Assembly (NCBI RefSeq): GCF_900156055.1
Contig: NZ_FTMQ01000002.1
Span: 186,001-250,000, forward strand
DNA from: Rhizobium sp. RU33A
Lineage (GTDB): Bacteria; Pseudomonadota; Alphaproteobacteria; Rhizobiales; Rhizobiaceae
Length of the DNA: 64,000 nucleotides
Direction: 5' to 3'
Shown one piece after another: positions 8,217 through 16,972 of the stretch. A model generated the notes under the pieces. The model was not told the origin of the DNA. It saw nothing but the letters and a program-made list of their open reading frames with translations, and searched no databases. The position numbers were made by a program, and so were the translations under genes. Numbering within the stretch: position 1 is the first letter of the stretch; each line of letters begins with the position of its first letter.

Positions 8217-9308
8217 CTACCAGACGAGCCCACGCGCAGCGACCTCTTCCACGCGGGTGACGATGCCATCGCGGTGGAAGGTCATGACGTCGAAGAGGTT
8301 GGAGACGACACATGTGTGGTTCGGGATTATCCTGACCTTTTCGCCGATCTCTGGGCGCCGTCCCTTTACCTTCGATAGATCCACCGTGCCATGCTCTTCT
8401 GAGAGGCCGGTGATGACCGCGTCCGGGTACTCGACGATCACGCCGTAGTCGGAGAAGCCAAGGAGGTCCGAGGTCAGCGCCTTGGAGCCGGCGTCTAGAA
8501 TGGCGCGATCCCTGGTCGGGCGTGAGACAACGGTTGCCAGGATGTGCATGGCGCAGTCGTGTAGGCTGCAGTGGCCCGAGCGGGCCATGGCGCGGTCGTT
8601 GTAGACATAGGTGCCGGCGCGGTGCTCGGTCGCCGAGGTCACCTTGTGCGCGGAAAAGAGGCTGGGCGTGCCGCCATTCGACACTATCGGGCAAGGGATG
8701 CCTCGGGCCGCGAGGCCGGCGAGTGTCGCGGCGAAGAAGGCTTCCACGGCGTCTTCGGTATCGGCCTTGGGGTAGGTCAGGATGCCGCCGAAGGTGAGGC
8801 CGGGGGCTGCGGCAATCGTCTCGGCAAGCGCAATCGCCGCCTCCGGGCTCTGAACGCCGCAGCGTCCGCCGCCCGTGTCGCATTCAACGAGGACGGTGAG
8901 CGGGCGGGTCTGGGAGAAAGCGCAGGAGAGACCGCGCACGGTGGTTTCGCTGTCGGCGACGACCTTCAGGCCCGAAATGCGGGCATTCAGGGCGACGAGA
9001 CGCTTGTGCTTTTCCGAGCCCAGAATATTGAAGGTGATCAGCAGATCCTCAAAGCCGGCATCAGCGAAGACCTCGGCCTCGGTGATCTTCTGGCAATTGA
9101 TGCCGCGCGCGCCCGCCTTCACCTGTTCGGCAGCGATCGCAGGGATCTTGTGGGTCTTGATATGTGGGCGGAAGGCAAGGCCATGCCCGTCCATGTAGGT
9201 CTGGACGCGGGCGATGTTGGCGGCGAGCTTATGCTCGTCGATCAGCGGTAGCGGCGTGGAGAGTTCGGCAATCGGCTGGCCGGGGTTTGGGCGCAGGAGT
9301 TCCATCAT
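8217..9308 (-). CDS. fold-type III PLP enzyme, D-serine dehydratase / D-threonine aldolase-like (DSD1 family)
   Basis: 363 residues: an alanine-racemase-like barrel with the PLP lysine in RPHIKTHK (Lys51) and a C-terminal DSD1 domain. The C-terminal metal pair reads H331-T-C333. From memory, His-x-Cys is the zinc ligand pair of the D-serine and D-threo-hydroxyaspartate dehydratases, whereas D-threonine aldolases use His-x-Asp, so a dehydratase is favoured. Such enzymes release enamine/imine intermediates, which fits the ridA gene nearby. The start ATGATGA overlaps the stop of the upstream M81 gene. Substrate is inferred. Confidence 0.82.
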   Translation of the reverse strand: MMELLRPNPGQPIAELSTPLPLIDEHKLAANIARVQTYMDGHGLAFRPHIKTHKIPAIAAEQVKAGARGINCQKITEAEVFADAGFEDLLITFNILGSEKHKRLVALNARISGLKVVADSETTVRGLSCAFSQTRPLTVLVECDTGGGRCGVQSPEAAIALAETIAAAPGLTFGGILTYPKADTEDAVEAFFAATLAGLAARGIPCPIVSNGGTPSLFSAHKVTSATEHRAGTYVYNDRAMARSGHCSLHDCAMHILATVVSRPTRDRAILDAGSKALTSDLLGFSDYGVIVEYPDAVITGLSEEHGTVDLSKVKGRRPEIGEKVRIIPNHTCVVSNLFDVMTFHRDGIVTRVEEVAARGLVW

Positions 9309-10786
9309 GCGGCCTCGCTGCCTTCGGGGGTCTCGTGCGGATTGGCCATAATCGGCCAGATATCGCTGCGCACATGGCGATAGGCGGTCTTGGCCGGATT
9401 GTTCGGATAGGGGGTGCCGGCGGCGCAGTAGAGGATTTCCGAGGCGATCTGCGAGAAGGCCGCATAGAAGTGGTTGGTCGACTTGATGACGAGGAGATGC
9501 TTCGTCGTCGGGTCGATGCCGAGTGCTGTGAAGAGCGACGGATCGTAGCTTTGGACGCGGACCGAGCTCAGGATGATGTCGATACCCTCAAGCCGGATAT
9601 GGGCAGCATCGCCGAAGGGGGCGATGCTGTCGCCAAAGCGCATTTCGGCATTCGGCACGACCTTGACCACCTCGACCAGACCATCGACCGGATGGCCGGT
9701 GCCGGGTGCCGACTTGGCGCCGAAACGCAGCGGGATCTCCGCACCTTCGCCGGCAGCCATGCAGATCTGTACGGCGATCGGATCCCAGATCATGCCGACT
9801 GCGGCATTGGTCACGCCACGCGCCAGCATTTCCTCCAGGATCACGGTCGCGTCGCCCGCCGTTCCCCCGCCCGGATTGTCCCACATGTCAGCGATGACCA
9901 CTGGGCCTTGCGGGTAGGCGAGCGCCTGGTCGAGAGCGGTCTTTTCGTCGATCTGCGGCATCATGAAGGTGCCGCGTTTGGCGAAAAGCTCAAGGCCGAG
10001 GTCGCGGGCGAGCATCGTGCCTTTGTCGGCATTGCCGTTGGTCACCGCGATCGTCTTGGTGCCCATTTCGGGCACGTCGCCTGCCATAAAGCCATGAATG
10101 ACAGAGAGCGAAAGAACTTCCGGATCGACCTGTTCGATGGCCATAAGTCTGTCAACAAAGCTGCGCATCGGCTCGCGCGAGGTCGGAAAGATATCGATCA
10201 TCCGGCAGTCGAAGACCGACATGACCGGCTTTACCCTACCTTCCAGCGTGTCGACAGCGATCCGCCAGAGATCTTCGGCGCGGTCGACGAAATCCGTATG
10301 CGGGAATTCCTTGAAGACGACGAAGAAATCGGCGGCTGCGACGCGCTTGGCCGTCAGGTGGCTATGCGGATCGAGCTCGGCGCAGAGAAGAATGTCGGGG
10401 CCGATGATCTCACGGATGCGGGTCAAGAGATCGCCTTCCGGGTCGAGATAACCGTCGGCCACCATCGCGCCATGCAGGCCGAGCACCACGGCATCGACGG
10501 GCATGGCTGCGCGCAACTGATCGAGGATCTCGTCGCGCAGGCTCTCATAGGTCTGCCGGTTGACGAGACCCGCCGGATCCGCCCAGGTCGCGGTGCCCTC
10601 GATCAGCGTCCAGCCCTTGTCCGTGCAGACCTTGCGGCCGACCGTGATCGGCGCGGTGCAGAGCGTGGGGGTCGCGGGGTGTTGTCCCGGAGGTGCATAG
10701 AGCGAATCCTCGAAGGCGCGCCGGTCGATGCAGATCGGGGAGAAGGTGTTCGTTTCCGTTGCAAGCGCGGCGGTGAAGATGCGCAA
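9305..10786 (-). CDS. M81-family metallopeptidase (MlrC-like)
   Basis: 493 residues from a TTG start chosen because GGAGG lies 7 bases before it; the frame extends 7 codons upstream but that extension contains the ribosome site. Family motifs are ETNTFSP near the N-terminus, LHGAM, a DPHSHLT metal-site segment and DNPGGGTAGDAT. MlrC of microcystin degraders hydrolyses a linear peptide containing D-amino acids and is metal-dependent. No signal peptide, so it is cytoplasmic. It is translationally coupled to the D-amino-acid enzyme downstream. A second M81 gene lies about 4.7 kb away on the other strand. Confidence 0.85.
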   Translation of the reverse strand: MRIFTAALATETNTFSPICIDRRAFEDSLYAPPGQHPATPTLCTAPITVGRKVCTDKGWTLIEGTATWADPAGLVNRQTYESLRDEILDQLRAAMPVDAVVLGLHGAMVADGYLDPEGDLLTRIREIIGPDILLCAELDPHSHLTAKRVAAADFFVVFKEFPHTDFVDRAEDLWRIAVDTLEGRVKPVMSVFDCRMIDIFPTSREPMRSFVDRLMAIEQVDPEVLSLSVIHGFMAGDVPEMGTKTIAVTNGNADKGTMLARDLGLELFAKRGTFMMPQIDEKTALDQALAYPQGPVVIADMWDNPGGGTAGDATVILEEMLARGVTNAAVGMIWDPIAVQICMAAGEGAEIPLRFGAKSAPGTGHPVDGLVEVVKVVPNAEMRFGDSIAPFGDAAHIRLEGIDIILSSVRVQSYDPSLFTALGIDPTTKHLLVIKSTNHFYAAFSQIASEILYCAAGTPYPNNPAKTAYRHVRSDIWPIMANPHETPEGSEAA

Positions 10787-10822
10787 AGGCTGACCTCCGG
10801 GTTTCAAGGGTTTGAGAGCGGT

Positions 10823-11314
10823 TCAGCGCTTGCCCATCGGATTGGGCAGATAACCGGTAAAGCCGGAGATTTTCCAGCGGCCTTCATGCAGGCGGCAATA
10901 ATAGAGCGTCTGCCAGCGCATGACGTCGAGTGTGCCGTCGGCCTTCTTGATGCCGCCGTCGAACTTCTTGCGCACGAGCGCCGTCTCGCCTGAAAACTCG
11001 ATCTCTTCCAGCGTCGTCGTGGTAAAGATCGCGGCGCGCGGGTCTTCGCCATAGGTCTGGGCGGCGAAGTCCTTGGCCTGCTTCAGCCACTCGTCGCGAT
11101 AGGCTGCGAGATTGGGGAAGGCCAGCATCCACTTGTCCGGATCCTCCTCCCGATTGCCGCTGATGCCGATGAAGCCGTCTTCGACGAAGTCATGGGCGAC
11201 CATGCTCCAGTCGGCGGCGAGGAAGGCATCGATGTCGCGGGGGACGAGCATCTCCCAGATCGCATGGCGGGCTTCGTCCGTTGCCGGAAACGGATTATGG
11301 AATGGGTCGCGCAT
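10823..11314 (-). CDS. small conserved protein, probably NTF2/SnoaL-like fold; function unknown
   Basis: 163 residues, soluble, no signal peptide. An N-terminal helical part (ARHAIWEMLVPRDIDAFLAADW) is followed by alternating strands ending RWKISGFTGYLP, the pattern of NTF2-like (SnoaL-type) proteins. The assignment rests on pattern only. GGGGA precedes the ATG. It is first in a leftward operon with M81 and the PLP enzyme (36 bp to the M81 start) and so probably serves the same pathway, as a binding or isomerase-like accessory. Confidence 0.7.
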   Translation of the reverse strand: MRDPFHNPFPATDEARHAIWEMLVPRDIDAFLAADWSMVAHDFVEDGFIGISGNREEDPDKWMLAFPNLAAYRDEWLKQAKDFAAQTYGEDPRAAIFTTTTLEEIEFSGETALVRKKFDGGIKKADGTLDVMRWQTLYYCRLHEGRWKISGFTGYLPNPMGKR

Positions 11315-11426
11315 TTATTCCCCGTTTTTAAATTCTTTTCATGAATGACGATTTTGTCTGGCCAAATTCCGTTTTTTGTGGTCGCTTGTCAACGATCGAA
11401 GAAAATAATTTGCATGAGAGGTGTCC
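11315..11426. promoter_or_regulatory. divergent promoter region between the M81/D-amino-acid operon and the ridA operon
   Basis: A 112-bp AT-rich interval containing the 8-bp palindrome TTCATGAA (11338-11345) inside ATTC-N7-GAAT. It is a plausible operator for the RpiR-type regulator encoded second in the rightward operon. No confident -35/-10 pair was found. Confidence 0.4.
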
Positions 11427-11813
11427 ATGACGATCAAGCGTTACGGGGCCGAGAAGGCGGGTGCCGGTAGCCAGCGGCTGCCGTTTGCCCGGGCTGTCGA
11501 GGCCGATGGCTGGCTCTATGTCTCCGGCCAGGTGGCCATGGAAGACGGGGAGATCATCCCGGGCGGCATCATCGAGCAGACCCACAAGACGATCGCCAAT
11601 GTCATCGCCATTCTGAAAGAGGCGGGCTACGGGCTCGAGCATGTTGTGCGCTGCGGCGTGTGGCTGGATGACCCGCGCGACTTCTGGACCTTCAACAAGA
11701 TCTACCAGCAGTATTTCGGCGAGCACCCGCCGGCGCGGGCCTGCGTCCAGGCCTCGATGATGGTTGATTGCAAGGTCGAGATCGACTGCGTAGCCTTCAA
11801 GCCTTCGAAATAA
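11427..11813 (+). CDS. RidA-family enamine/imine deaminase
   Basis: 128 residues of the Rid (YjgF/YER057c) superfamily. The arginine that binds the substrate carboxylate is present in PPARACVQA (about residue 104), as are the family SGQVAM and VEIDCVA segments. RidA hydrolyses reactive 2-aminoacrylate-type imines released by PLP dehydratases to keto acids and ammonia. That chemistry matches the DSD1-like enzyme in the divergent operon. The ATG was chosen over a GTG six bases upstream because GAGAGG is correctly spaced to the ATG. It is followed 16 bp later by the RpiR regulator gene. Confidence 0.88.
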   Translation: MTIKRYGAEKAGAGSQRLPFARAVEADGWLYVSGQVAMEDGEIIPGGIIEQTHKTIANVIAILKEAGYGLEHVVRCGVWLDDPRDFWTFNKIYQQYFGEHPPARACVQASMMVDCKVEIDCVAFKPSK

Positions 11814-11829
11814 GAGAGAGGGCAGGGCA

Positions 11830-12696
11830 TTGGATATCTTCGCGCGCATTCAGGAAGAGGCAGGGCAGTTTTCGGCCTCCGAGCAACGCATCGCAGATAT
11901 CCTGCTCAACTCCTTCGATTTCGCGGTCAATGCCTCGATCATCGAACTGGCGGAGAAGGCAGAGGTATCACCGCCCACGGTGACGCGCTTCTGCCGTCGT
12001 CTTGGCTGCCAGAATTTCGCCGATTTCAAGGTGAGCCTCGCGCGCACGGCCTATGTCGGGGTGCGCTATCTCAACCCCGAGGCCCAGAGCACCGAGCCGG
12101 CTGATGTGGCCACCGATGTCATCACCAAGGCGCAGAACGCCATGTTCATGGTGCACCGGGCGCTCGATCCCACCGTCCTCGACAAGGTTGCCGACCGGCT
12201 GGCGCGGGCGGAAATGGTCTATGCATTTGGTTCGGGTGGCAATTCCTCGATGATATCTGGCGAGATTCATAACCGCCTGTTTCGTCTGGGCTCGCGGGTC
12301 ACGGCCTCTGCCGATCACAATATACAACTGATGCTGACGGCCGCTGCTCGCTCCAATGACGTTTTGATCGGCTCGTCGTTTTCGGGTCGCAATGCGGAGC
12401 TGGTGAAATGCTTCAAGCTCGCCCGCGAGAACGGCATCACCACGATCGCGCTCACCCAGAGCAACAGCCTCGTGGCCGAGGCATCCGAACTCGTCATCGG
12501 CATCGACCTGCCGGAAGGCGAAAACATCTTCCGGCCGACCTCGACGCGGTTTGCCTATCTCGCCGTCGTCGACGTGATCGCGAGCCTAGTTGCCTATCGC
12601 AATCGCAAGCAGTCGCAAGTGACGCTGCGCCATATCAAGCAACAGCTGGTCGAACACCGCGATGGCGGGGACGATCGGCAACTTCTCGGAGACTGA
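11830..12696 (+). CDS. RpiR/MurR-family transcriptional regulator (HTH + SIS)
   Basis: 288 residues, TTG start with AGGG upstream. The N-terminal HTH-6 domain (about 1-75) includes SPPTVTRFCRRLGCQNFADF, followed by a SIS phosphosugar-binding domain from about residue 125 (GSGGNSSM, and SFSGRNAE). Regulators of this family sense sugar phosphates; MurR, for instance, controls MurNAc-6-P use. Position between ridA and the SDR gene suggests it controls this operon and perhaps the divergent one. The ligand is not known. Confidence 0.88.
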   Translation: MDIFARIQEEAGQFSASEQRIADILLNSFDFAVNASIIELAEKAEVSPPTVTRFCRRLGCQNFADFKVSLARTAYVGVRYLNPEAQSTEPADVATDVITKAQNAMFMVHRALDPTVLDKVADRLARAEMVYAFGSGGNSSMISGEIHNRLFRLGSRVTASADHNIQLMLTAAARSNDVLIGSSFSGRNAELVKCFKLARENGITTIALTQSNSLVAEASELVIGIDLPEGENIFRPTSTRFAYLAVVDVIASLVAYRNRKQSQVTLRHIKQQLVEHRDGGDDRQLLGD

Positions 12697-12727
12697 GCCA
12701 TGCCCGCATCCATATCGGAGACCTGCC

Positions 12728-13504
12728 GTGACGCGTAAGGTTGCCGTGGTGACCGGTGCTGCCGGGGATATAGGTCGGGCGATCGCCAGGCGCCTTTCCG
12801 ACAGTCATGACCTCGTCGTTCTGCTCGATCTGGATTGCCAGGCGCTCGGCCAGGCGATGGTCGAGCTCAATGACGATATCCGCTTCGCCTCGCTGGTCTG
12901 CGATGTCACGGACGAGCAGGATCTTGCCGCGACCGTTGCACGCATTTCCACGTTCGGCCTCGTGCATACGCTGGTCAACAATGCCGGTGCGGCGCGGGCC
13001 GTGAGCCTCGGCGATACCGATGGCGAGATCTGGCGCAAGGATAATACGCTTAATCTCGAGGCGCCCTTCCTCTGCTTTCGCGCCTTCGAGAATGCGCTGA
13101 AGGAAGCCAAGGGTTCTCTCGTCAACATTTCTTCGGTCAATGGCATGGCCGTCTTCGGGCACCCGGCCTATAGCGCGGCCAAGGCGGGGCTCATCCATCT
13201 GACCAAGCTGATAGCCGTCGAATACGGGAAATACGGCATCCGCTCCAATGCGGTCGCACCCGGCACTGTGCGCACCCAGGCCTGGGAGGCGCGTGCTGCC
13301 GCCAATCCTCAGGTCTTCGAGGAAGCCAAGCGCTGGTACGCCCTGCAGCGGATCGCCACGGCTGAGGACATTGCCAATGCCGTCTTCTTCCTCGCAAGCG
13401 ACCAAGCTGCTGCCATCACCGGTGTGTGCCTTCCCGTCGACTGCGGGCTGACGGCCGGTCAGGCCGAGCTCGCGCGCACCTTTTCGCAATCCGACAATTA
13501 TTGA
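12728..13504 (+). CDS. short-chain dehydrogenase/reductase (SDR)
   Basis: 258 residues of a classical SDR: cofactor loop TGAAGDIG near residues 9-16, NNAG at about 83-86, and the catalytic Ser and YxxxK (YSAAK). A GTG start was chosen because GGAG lies 8-9 bases before it; upstream sequence in frame overlaps the rpiR end and does not resemble the family. It is a cytoplasmic NAD(P) oxidoreductase, probably acting on a sugar or hydroxy acid from this pathway. The substrate is not predictable. Confidence 0.88.
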   Translation: MTRKVAVVTGAAGDIGRAIARRLSDSHDLVVLLDLDCQALGQAMVELNDDIRFASLVCDVTDEQDLAATVARISTFGLVHTLVNNAGAARAVSLGDTDGEIWRKDNTLNLEAPFLCFRAFENALKEAKGSLVNISSVNGMAVFGHPAYSAAKAGLIHLTKLIAVEYGKYGIRSNAVAPGTVRTQAWEARAAANPQVFEEAKRWYALQRIATAEDIANAVFFLASDQAAAITGVCLPVDCGLTAGQAELARTFSQSDNY

Positions 13505-13528
13505 CATCAAGAAGCCAGGAGAACCCCC

Positions 13529-15460
13529 ATGGCACCAGCCGTTCAGTTTCGCCTCGAAAACGCGTGGCATCCGGTCGAGGGCGACGCCTGTGGCGCCTTC
13601 GTCTTCACGCTGGTCAATCTCTCCGATGTGGCGCTTGCCGATTTCAAGCTTGCCTATACGTCGCTCACGCGCGTCAAAGACACGGAACAGCCGATCCTCG
13701 AGAATGCCGTCTTTCTGAAGCGCAACGCCAATTTCCACCAGTTCGCGCCGCCGACAGGCTTCGAGCTGCAGCCGGGTGCTTCCTGGACCTTCCGGGTCGG
13801 TGGCCTCTGGCGCCCGGCCAAACACCGGACGGATGGGGCGAAGTCCGCCTACATCACGCTCTCGACCGGCCAGCATGCGGCCGTTGCCGTCGCTGATCTG
13901 ATGCTGGGTGGTGGTCATAGCGCACCGCCTCCAGCACTCCTGCCCGAGGGCAAGGTGTCCCAGCCCTTTGCCATGCTGCCCTGGCCGGCATCGGCCGACC
14001 TGATTGCCGGTGAAGGCTTTCCCGTCGCGCTTTATCCGGCAGAAGGCGCCTCGCTGGTTGAACTGCGCACTGTCGAAAACGTGCTGCGTCTCTTCTGCCG
14101 CCTCTTCGCGGTCGGCCATGCGCCGCTGTCGCTGGCGCCGGTGCATCAGGGGCGGGCGATCGCTCTCAAGTCAGACGAGGCGCTCGGTGCCTCCGCCTAT
14201 TGGCTGGACTTTGCCGCCGATGGTATCACGCTTTCCTATGGCGATGTCGCCGGCCTGCAATATGCGCTGACGTTGCTCTCGCAGATGCTGCACGGTGCGC
14301 GCACCCAGCCGGAGACGTTCCGCTTCCCCGCATCAGGCACCATCGCCGACAAGCCGCGCTACGACTGGCGCGGTTGCCATCTCGATGTCTCCCGCCAGTT
14401 CTTCCCCGTTGCCGACGTGAAGCGGCTTATCGACATCCTCGCCTGGTTCCGGATGAATACCTTCCACTGGCATCTCTCCGATGATGAAGCCTGGCGTCTG
14501 GAAATCAAGGCCTTCCCGCAATTGACGACCCTTGGCGTCTTGCGCGGCCCCGACGAACCGCTGCTGCCGCAGCTCGGCAATGGTGCCGAGCCTGTTGGTG
14601 GTTTCTACGCTCAGGACGAGGTCCGGGATATCGTCGCCCATGCGGCCGCTCTTCAGGTCGAGGTGGTGCCGGAGATCGACGTGCCCGGCCATAGCACTGC
14701 CATGCTGGTCGCACTGCCGGAGCTGGTCGACGGTCAGGAAGCGCCCGATAGCTATCGCTCGGTGCAGGGCTATCCCAATAACGCGCTGAACCCAGCGATC
14801 GAATATACCTACGAGGTGCTGGGCAAGGTCTTCGATGAAATGGTCGAGCTCTTCCCGTCGACGCTGATCCATATCGGCGGCGACGAAGTGGCGGCCAATA
14901 CCTGGATGGCTTCGCCGCTCGCGCGAAAGCTGATGGAGCAGGAGGGTATCGACGGCACCTTCGGGCTGCAGAGCTATTTCATGAAGCGCATCCAGAAGAT
15001 GCTGGCCGAGCGCGGCCGCAAGCTCGCCGGCTGGGACGAGGTCAGCCATGGCGGCGGCGTTGATCCAGACGGCACACTGCTGATGGCCTGGCAGAAGCCG
15101 GAGGTCGGGCTGGAACTGGCGCGTCAGGGCTATGACGTCGTCATGACGCCGGGCCAGGCCTATTATCTCGACATGGTGCAGGACGAGGCTTTTCAGGAGC
15201 CGGGTGCCAGCTGGGCCGGCACCGTGCCGCCGCACCATACCTATACCTATGAGGCGGTCGCCGAGTTTCCGGCAGAACTCGCGGCCCGCATGCGCGGCGT
15301 GCAGGCCTGCATCTGGTGCGAACATTTTCTGACCCGCGACTACTTCAACCATCTCGTCTTCCCGCGTCTTCCGGCCATTGCAGAGGCTGCCTGGACGCCG
15401 AAGGTCAACAAGGACTGGCTGCGCTTTGCCGCCATCGTCCGTCTGAGCCCCCGCTACTGA
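13529..15460 (+). CDS. beta-N-acetylhexosaminidase, glycoside hydrolase family 20
   Basis: 643 residues. The catalytic Asp-Glu pair is in HIGGDEV (about residues 448-454) and the barrel starts around YDWRGCHLDVSRQFFP. It removes terminal beta-linked GlcNAc/GalNAc from chito-oligosaccharides or glycoconjugates. There is no signal peptide, so it would act in the cytoplasm on imported oligosaccharides. AGGAG precedes the ATG. The operon position after RpiR and SDR genes, and the hexosamine-type genes at the left end of the window, support an amino-sugar pathway. Confidence 0.92.
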   Translation: MAPAVQFRLENAWHPVEGDACGAFVFTLVNLSDVALADFKLAYTSLTRVKDTEQPILENAVFLKRNANFHQFAPPTGFELQPGASWTFRVGGLWRPAKHRTDGAKSAYITLSTGQHAAVAVADLMLGGGHSAPPPALLPEGKVSQPFAMLPWPASADLIAGEGFPVALYPAEGASLVELRTVENVLRLFCRLFAVGHAPLSLAPVHQGRAIALKSDEALGASAYWLDFAADGITLSYGDVAGLQYALTLLSQMLHGARTQPETFRFPASGTIADKPRYDWRGCHLDVSRQFFPVADVKRLIDILAWFRMNTFHWHLSDDEAWRLEIKAFPQLTTLGVLRGPDEPLLPQLGNGAEPVGGFYAQDEVRDIVAHAAALQVEVVPEIDVPGHSTAMLVALPELVDGQEAPDSYRSVQGYPNNALNPAIEYTYEVLGKVFDEMVELFPSTLIHIGGDEVAANTWMASPLARKLMEQEGIDGTFGLQSYFMKRIQKMLAERGRKLAGWDEVSHGGGVDPDGTLLMAWQKPEVGLELARQGYDVVMTPGQAYYLDMVQDEAFQEPGASWAGTVPPHHTYTYEAVAEFPAELAARMRGVQACIWCEHFLTRDYFNHLVFPRLPAIAEAAWTPKVNKDWLRFAAIVRLSPRY

Positions 15461-15473
15461 GGATTTGAGCCCT

Positions 15474-16913
15474 ATGACCTTCCGCATCGCCGTTGGCGGT
15501 ATCCACACCGAGTGCTCGACCTCGTCCCCCGTCTTGATGCAGCCCGAAGATTTTCACGTGCTGCGTGGGCCGGATCTGCTGGCGCATGAATATTTCGACT
15601 TCCTCGAAGCGGAAGCCGTTGAGCATCTTCCGTTGTTGCATGCGCGTGCGGTTCCCGGTGGGCCCCTGGCGCGCGCTACCTATGAGGGGTTCAAGGCGGA
15701 GTTCCTCGAGCGGCTGAAGGCTGCACTGCCCATCGACGGGCTCTATCTCGCCATGCATGGCGCGATGAATGTCGAGGGTATGGACGATGCCGAGGGTGAC
15801 TGGATTTCGGCAGCCCGTGCTGTTGTCGGATCGGATGTGCCTGTCGCCGCCAGCTACGACCTCCATGGCAATGTCACGCAAAAGATGGTCGATCAGCTGA
15901 ATATCTTCGCCGGTTATCGCACGGCGCCGCATATCGATGTGCGCGAGACCATGGTTCGGGCCTGGTCAATGCTGGTGCGAGCCCTGAAAACCGGCGAGAA
16001 ACCGGGCGTTGCCTGGGCGCCGGTGCCGGTTCTCCTGCCCGGCGAACGGACCTCGACCGAGGACGAGCCGGCGAAGAGCCTCTATCTGAAGCTGCCGGAG
16101 CACGACACGGTCCCGGGCATCTGGGACGCCAACCTGATGGTGGGCTATGTGTGGGCGGATGAGCCTCGGGGTACGGCCTGTGCTGTCGTCACGGCCGTCG
16201 ACAAGGCTGCTGCGGAGAAGGTCGCGACTGCCATTGCGCAGTCTTATTGGGATGCGCGTGAAGACTTCCGTTTCGGCCCCGTCACGGGTCCGCTTTCGGA
16301 GATGCTGGATATCGCTGAACGCACCGAGACACGGCCGATTATTCTCGCTGATTCCGGCGACAACCCGACCGGTGGTGGCGTGGGCGACCGGGCGGACGTG
16401 TTGAAGGCGCTTCTGGCGCGCTCGATCGATGATGTCTTGATAGCCGGCATTACCGACCGACCCGCCGTCGAACGGTGTTTTGCAGCGGGTGCTGGCGCAA
16501 GGGTTTCGTTGAAGGTCGGCGGTTCGCTTGATCCGGCAAGCCCTTCCGCCGAGGTCGAGGCGGATGTCGTCTTCCTCGACGATCCCGGCTCTGCTGCCGA
16601 ACAACAGGCTGTGGTCAAGATCGGTGGTATCACGCTGGTGCTCGCGGCGCGGCGTCGGCCCTATCACAACATCGCGGATTTAACCCGGCTCGGCCTCGAC
16701 CCGACCAAGGTGCGGCTGCTCGTCGTCAAGTCTGGCTATTTGTCGCCGGAGCTGACGCCGATCGCCAATCCCAACCTGATGGCGCTGACGGACGGCGTGA
16801 TCAATCAGGATATCGAAAACTTGCCCAGCCACCGCCGCCACCAGCCCAGCTATCCCTTCGTCAAGGATTTCAGATATACGGCAAAGGTGTTCTTCTCGAC
16901 GCGATTCCCTTGA
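15474..16913 (+). CDS. second M81-family metallopeptidase (MlrC-like)
   Basis: 479 residues with the more canonical M81 motifs: GGIHTECST at the N-terminus, MHGAMNVEG, DLHGNVT, YRTAPHID and GDNPTGGGVGD. It is cytoplasmic and probably metal-dependent. GAGG before the ATG fixes the start; a TTG three codons upstream is too close to that site. Divergent in sequence from the first M81 protein, so the two are likely to differ in substrate rather than being recent duplicates. Confidence 0.88.
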   Translation: MTFRIAVGGIHTECSTSSPVLMQPEDFHVLRGPDLLAHEYFDFLEAEAVEHLPLLHARAVPGGPLARATYEGFKAEFLERLKAALPIDGLYLAMHGAMNVEGMDDAEGDWISAARAVVGSDVPVAASYDLHGNVTQKMVDQLNIFAGYRTAPHIDVRETMVRAWSMLVRALKTGEKPGVAWAPVPVLLPGERTSTEDEPAKSLYLKLPEHDTVPGIWDANLMVGYVWADEPRGTACAVVTAVDKAAAEKVATAIAQSYWDAREDFRFGPVTGPLSEMLDIAERTETRPIILADSGDNPTGGGVGDRADVLKALLARSIDDVLIAGITDRPAVERCFAAGAGARVSLKVGGSLDPASPSAEVEADVVFLDDPGSAAEQQAVVKIGGITLVLAARRRPYHNIADLTRLGLDPTKVRLLVVKSGYLSPELTPIANPNLMALTDGVINQDIENLPSHRRHQPSYPFVKDFRYTAKVFFSTRFP

Positions 16914-16927
16914 GACAATGATGTCGG

Positions 16928-16946
16928 TGCCGCCCTTCCGGCGGCA
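16928..16946 (+). other. intercistronic hairpin
   Basis: TGCCGCC-CTTCC-GGCGGCA is a perfect 7-bp stem with a 5-base loop between the second M81 gene and the MFS gene. No T-run follows, so it is not a full terminator; it may modulate expression of the downstream transporter. Confidence 0.45.
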
Positions 16947-16972
16947 CGATCCCCAACCCGATTGTACCCTTG

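Noticed and set aside
9164..10993. 609-codon plus-strand frame across the M81 and DSD1 genes
   Set aside because: Antisense to well-supported genes; Arg/Gly/His-rich composition without domains.
12635..14146. 503-codon minus-strand frame opposite SDR/GH20
   Set aside because: Antisense shadow; no recognisable motif, and it crosses two real genes.
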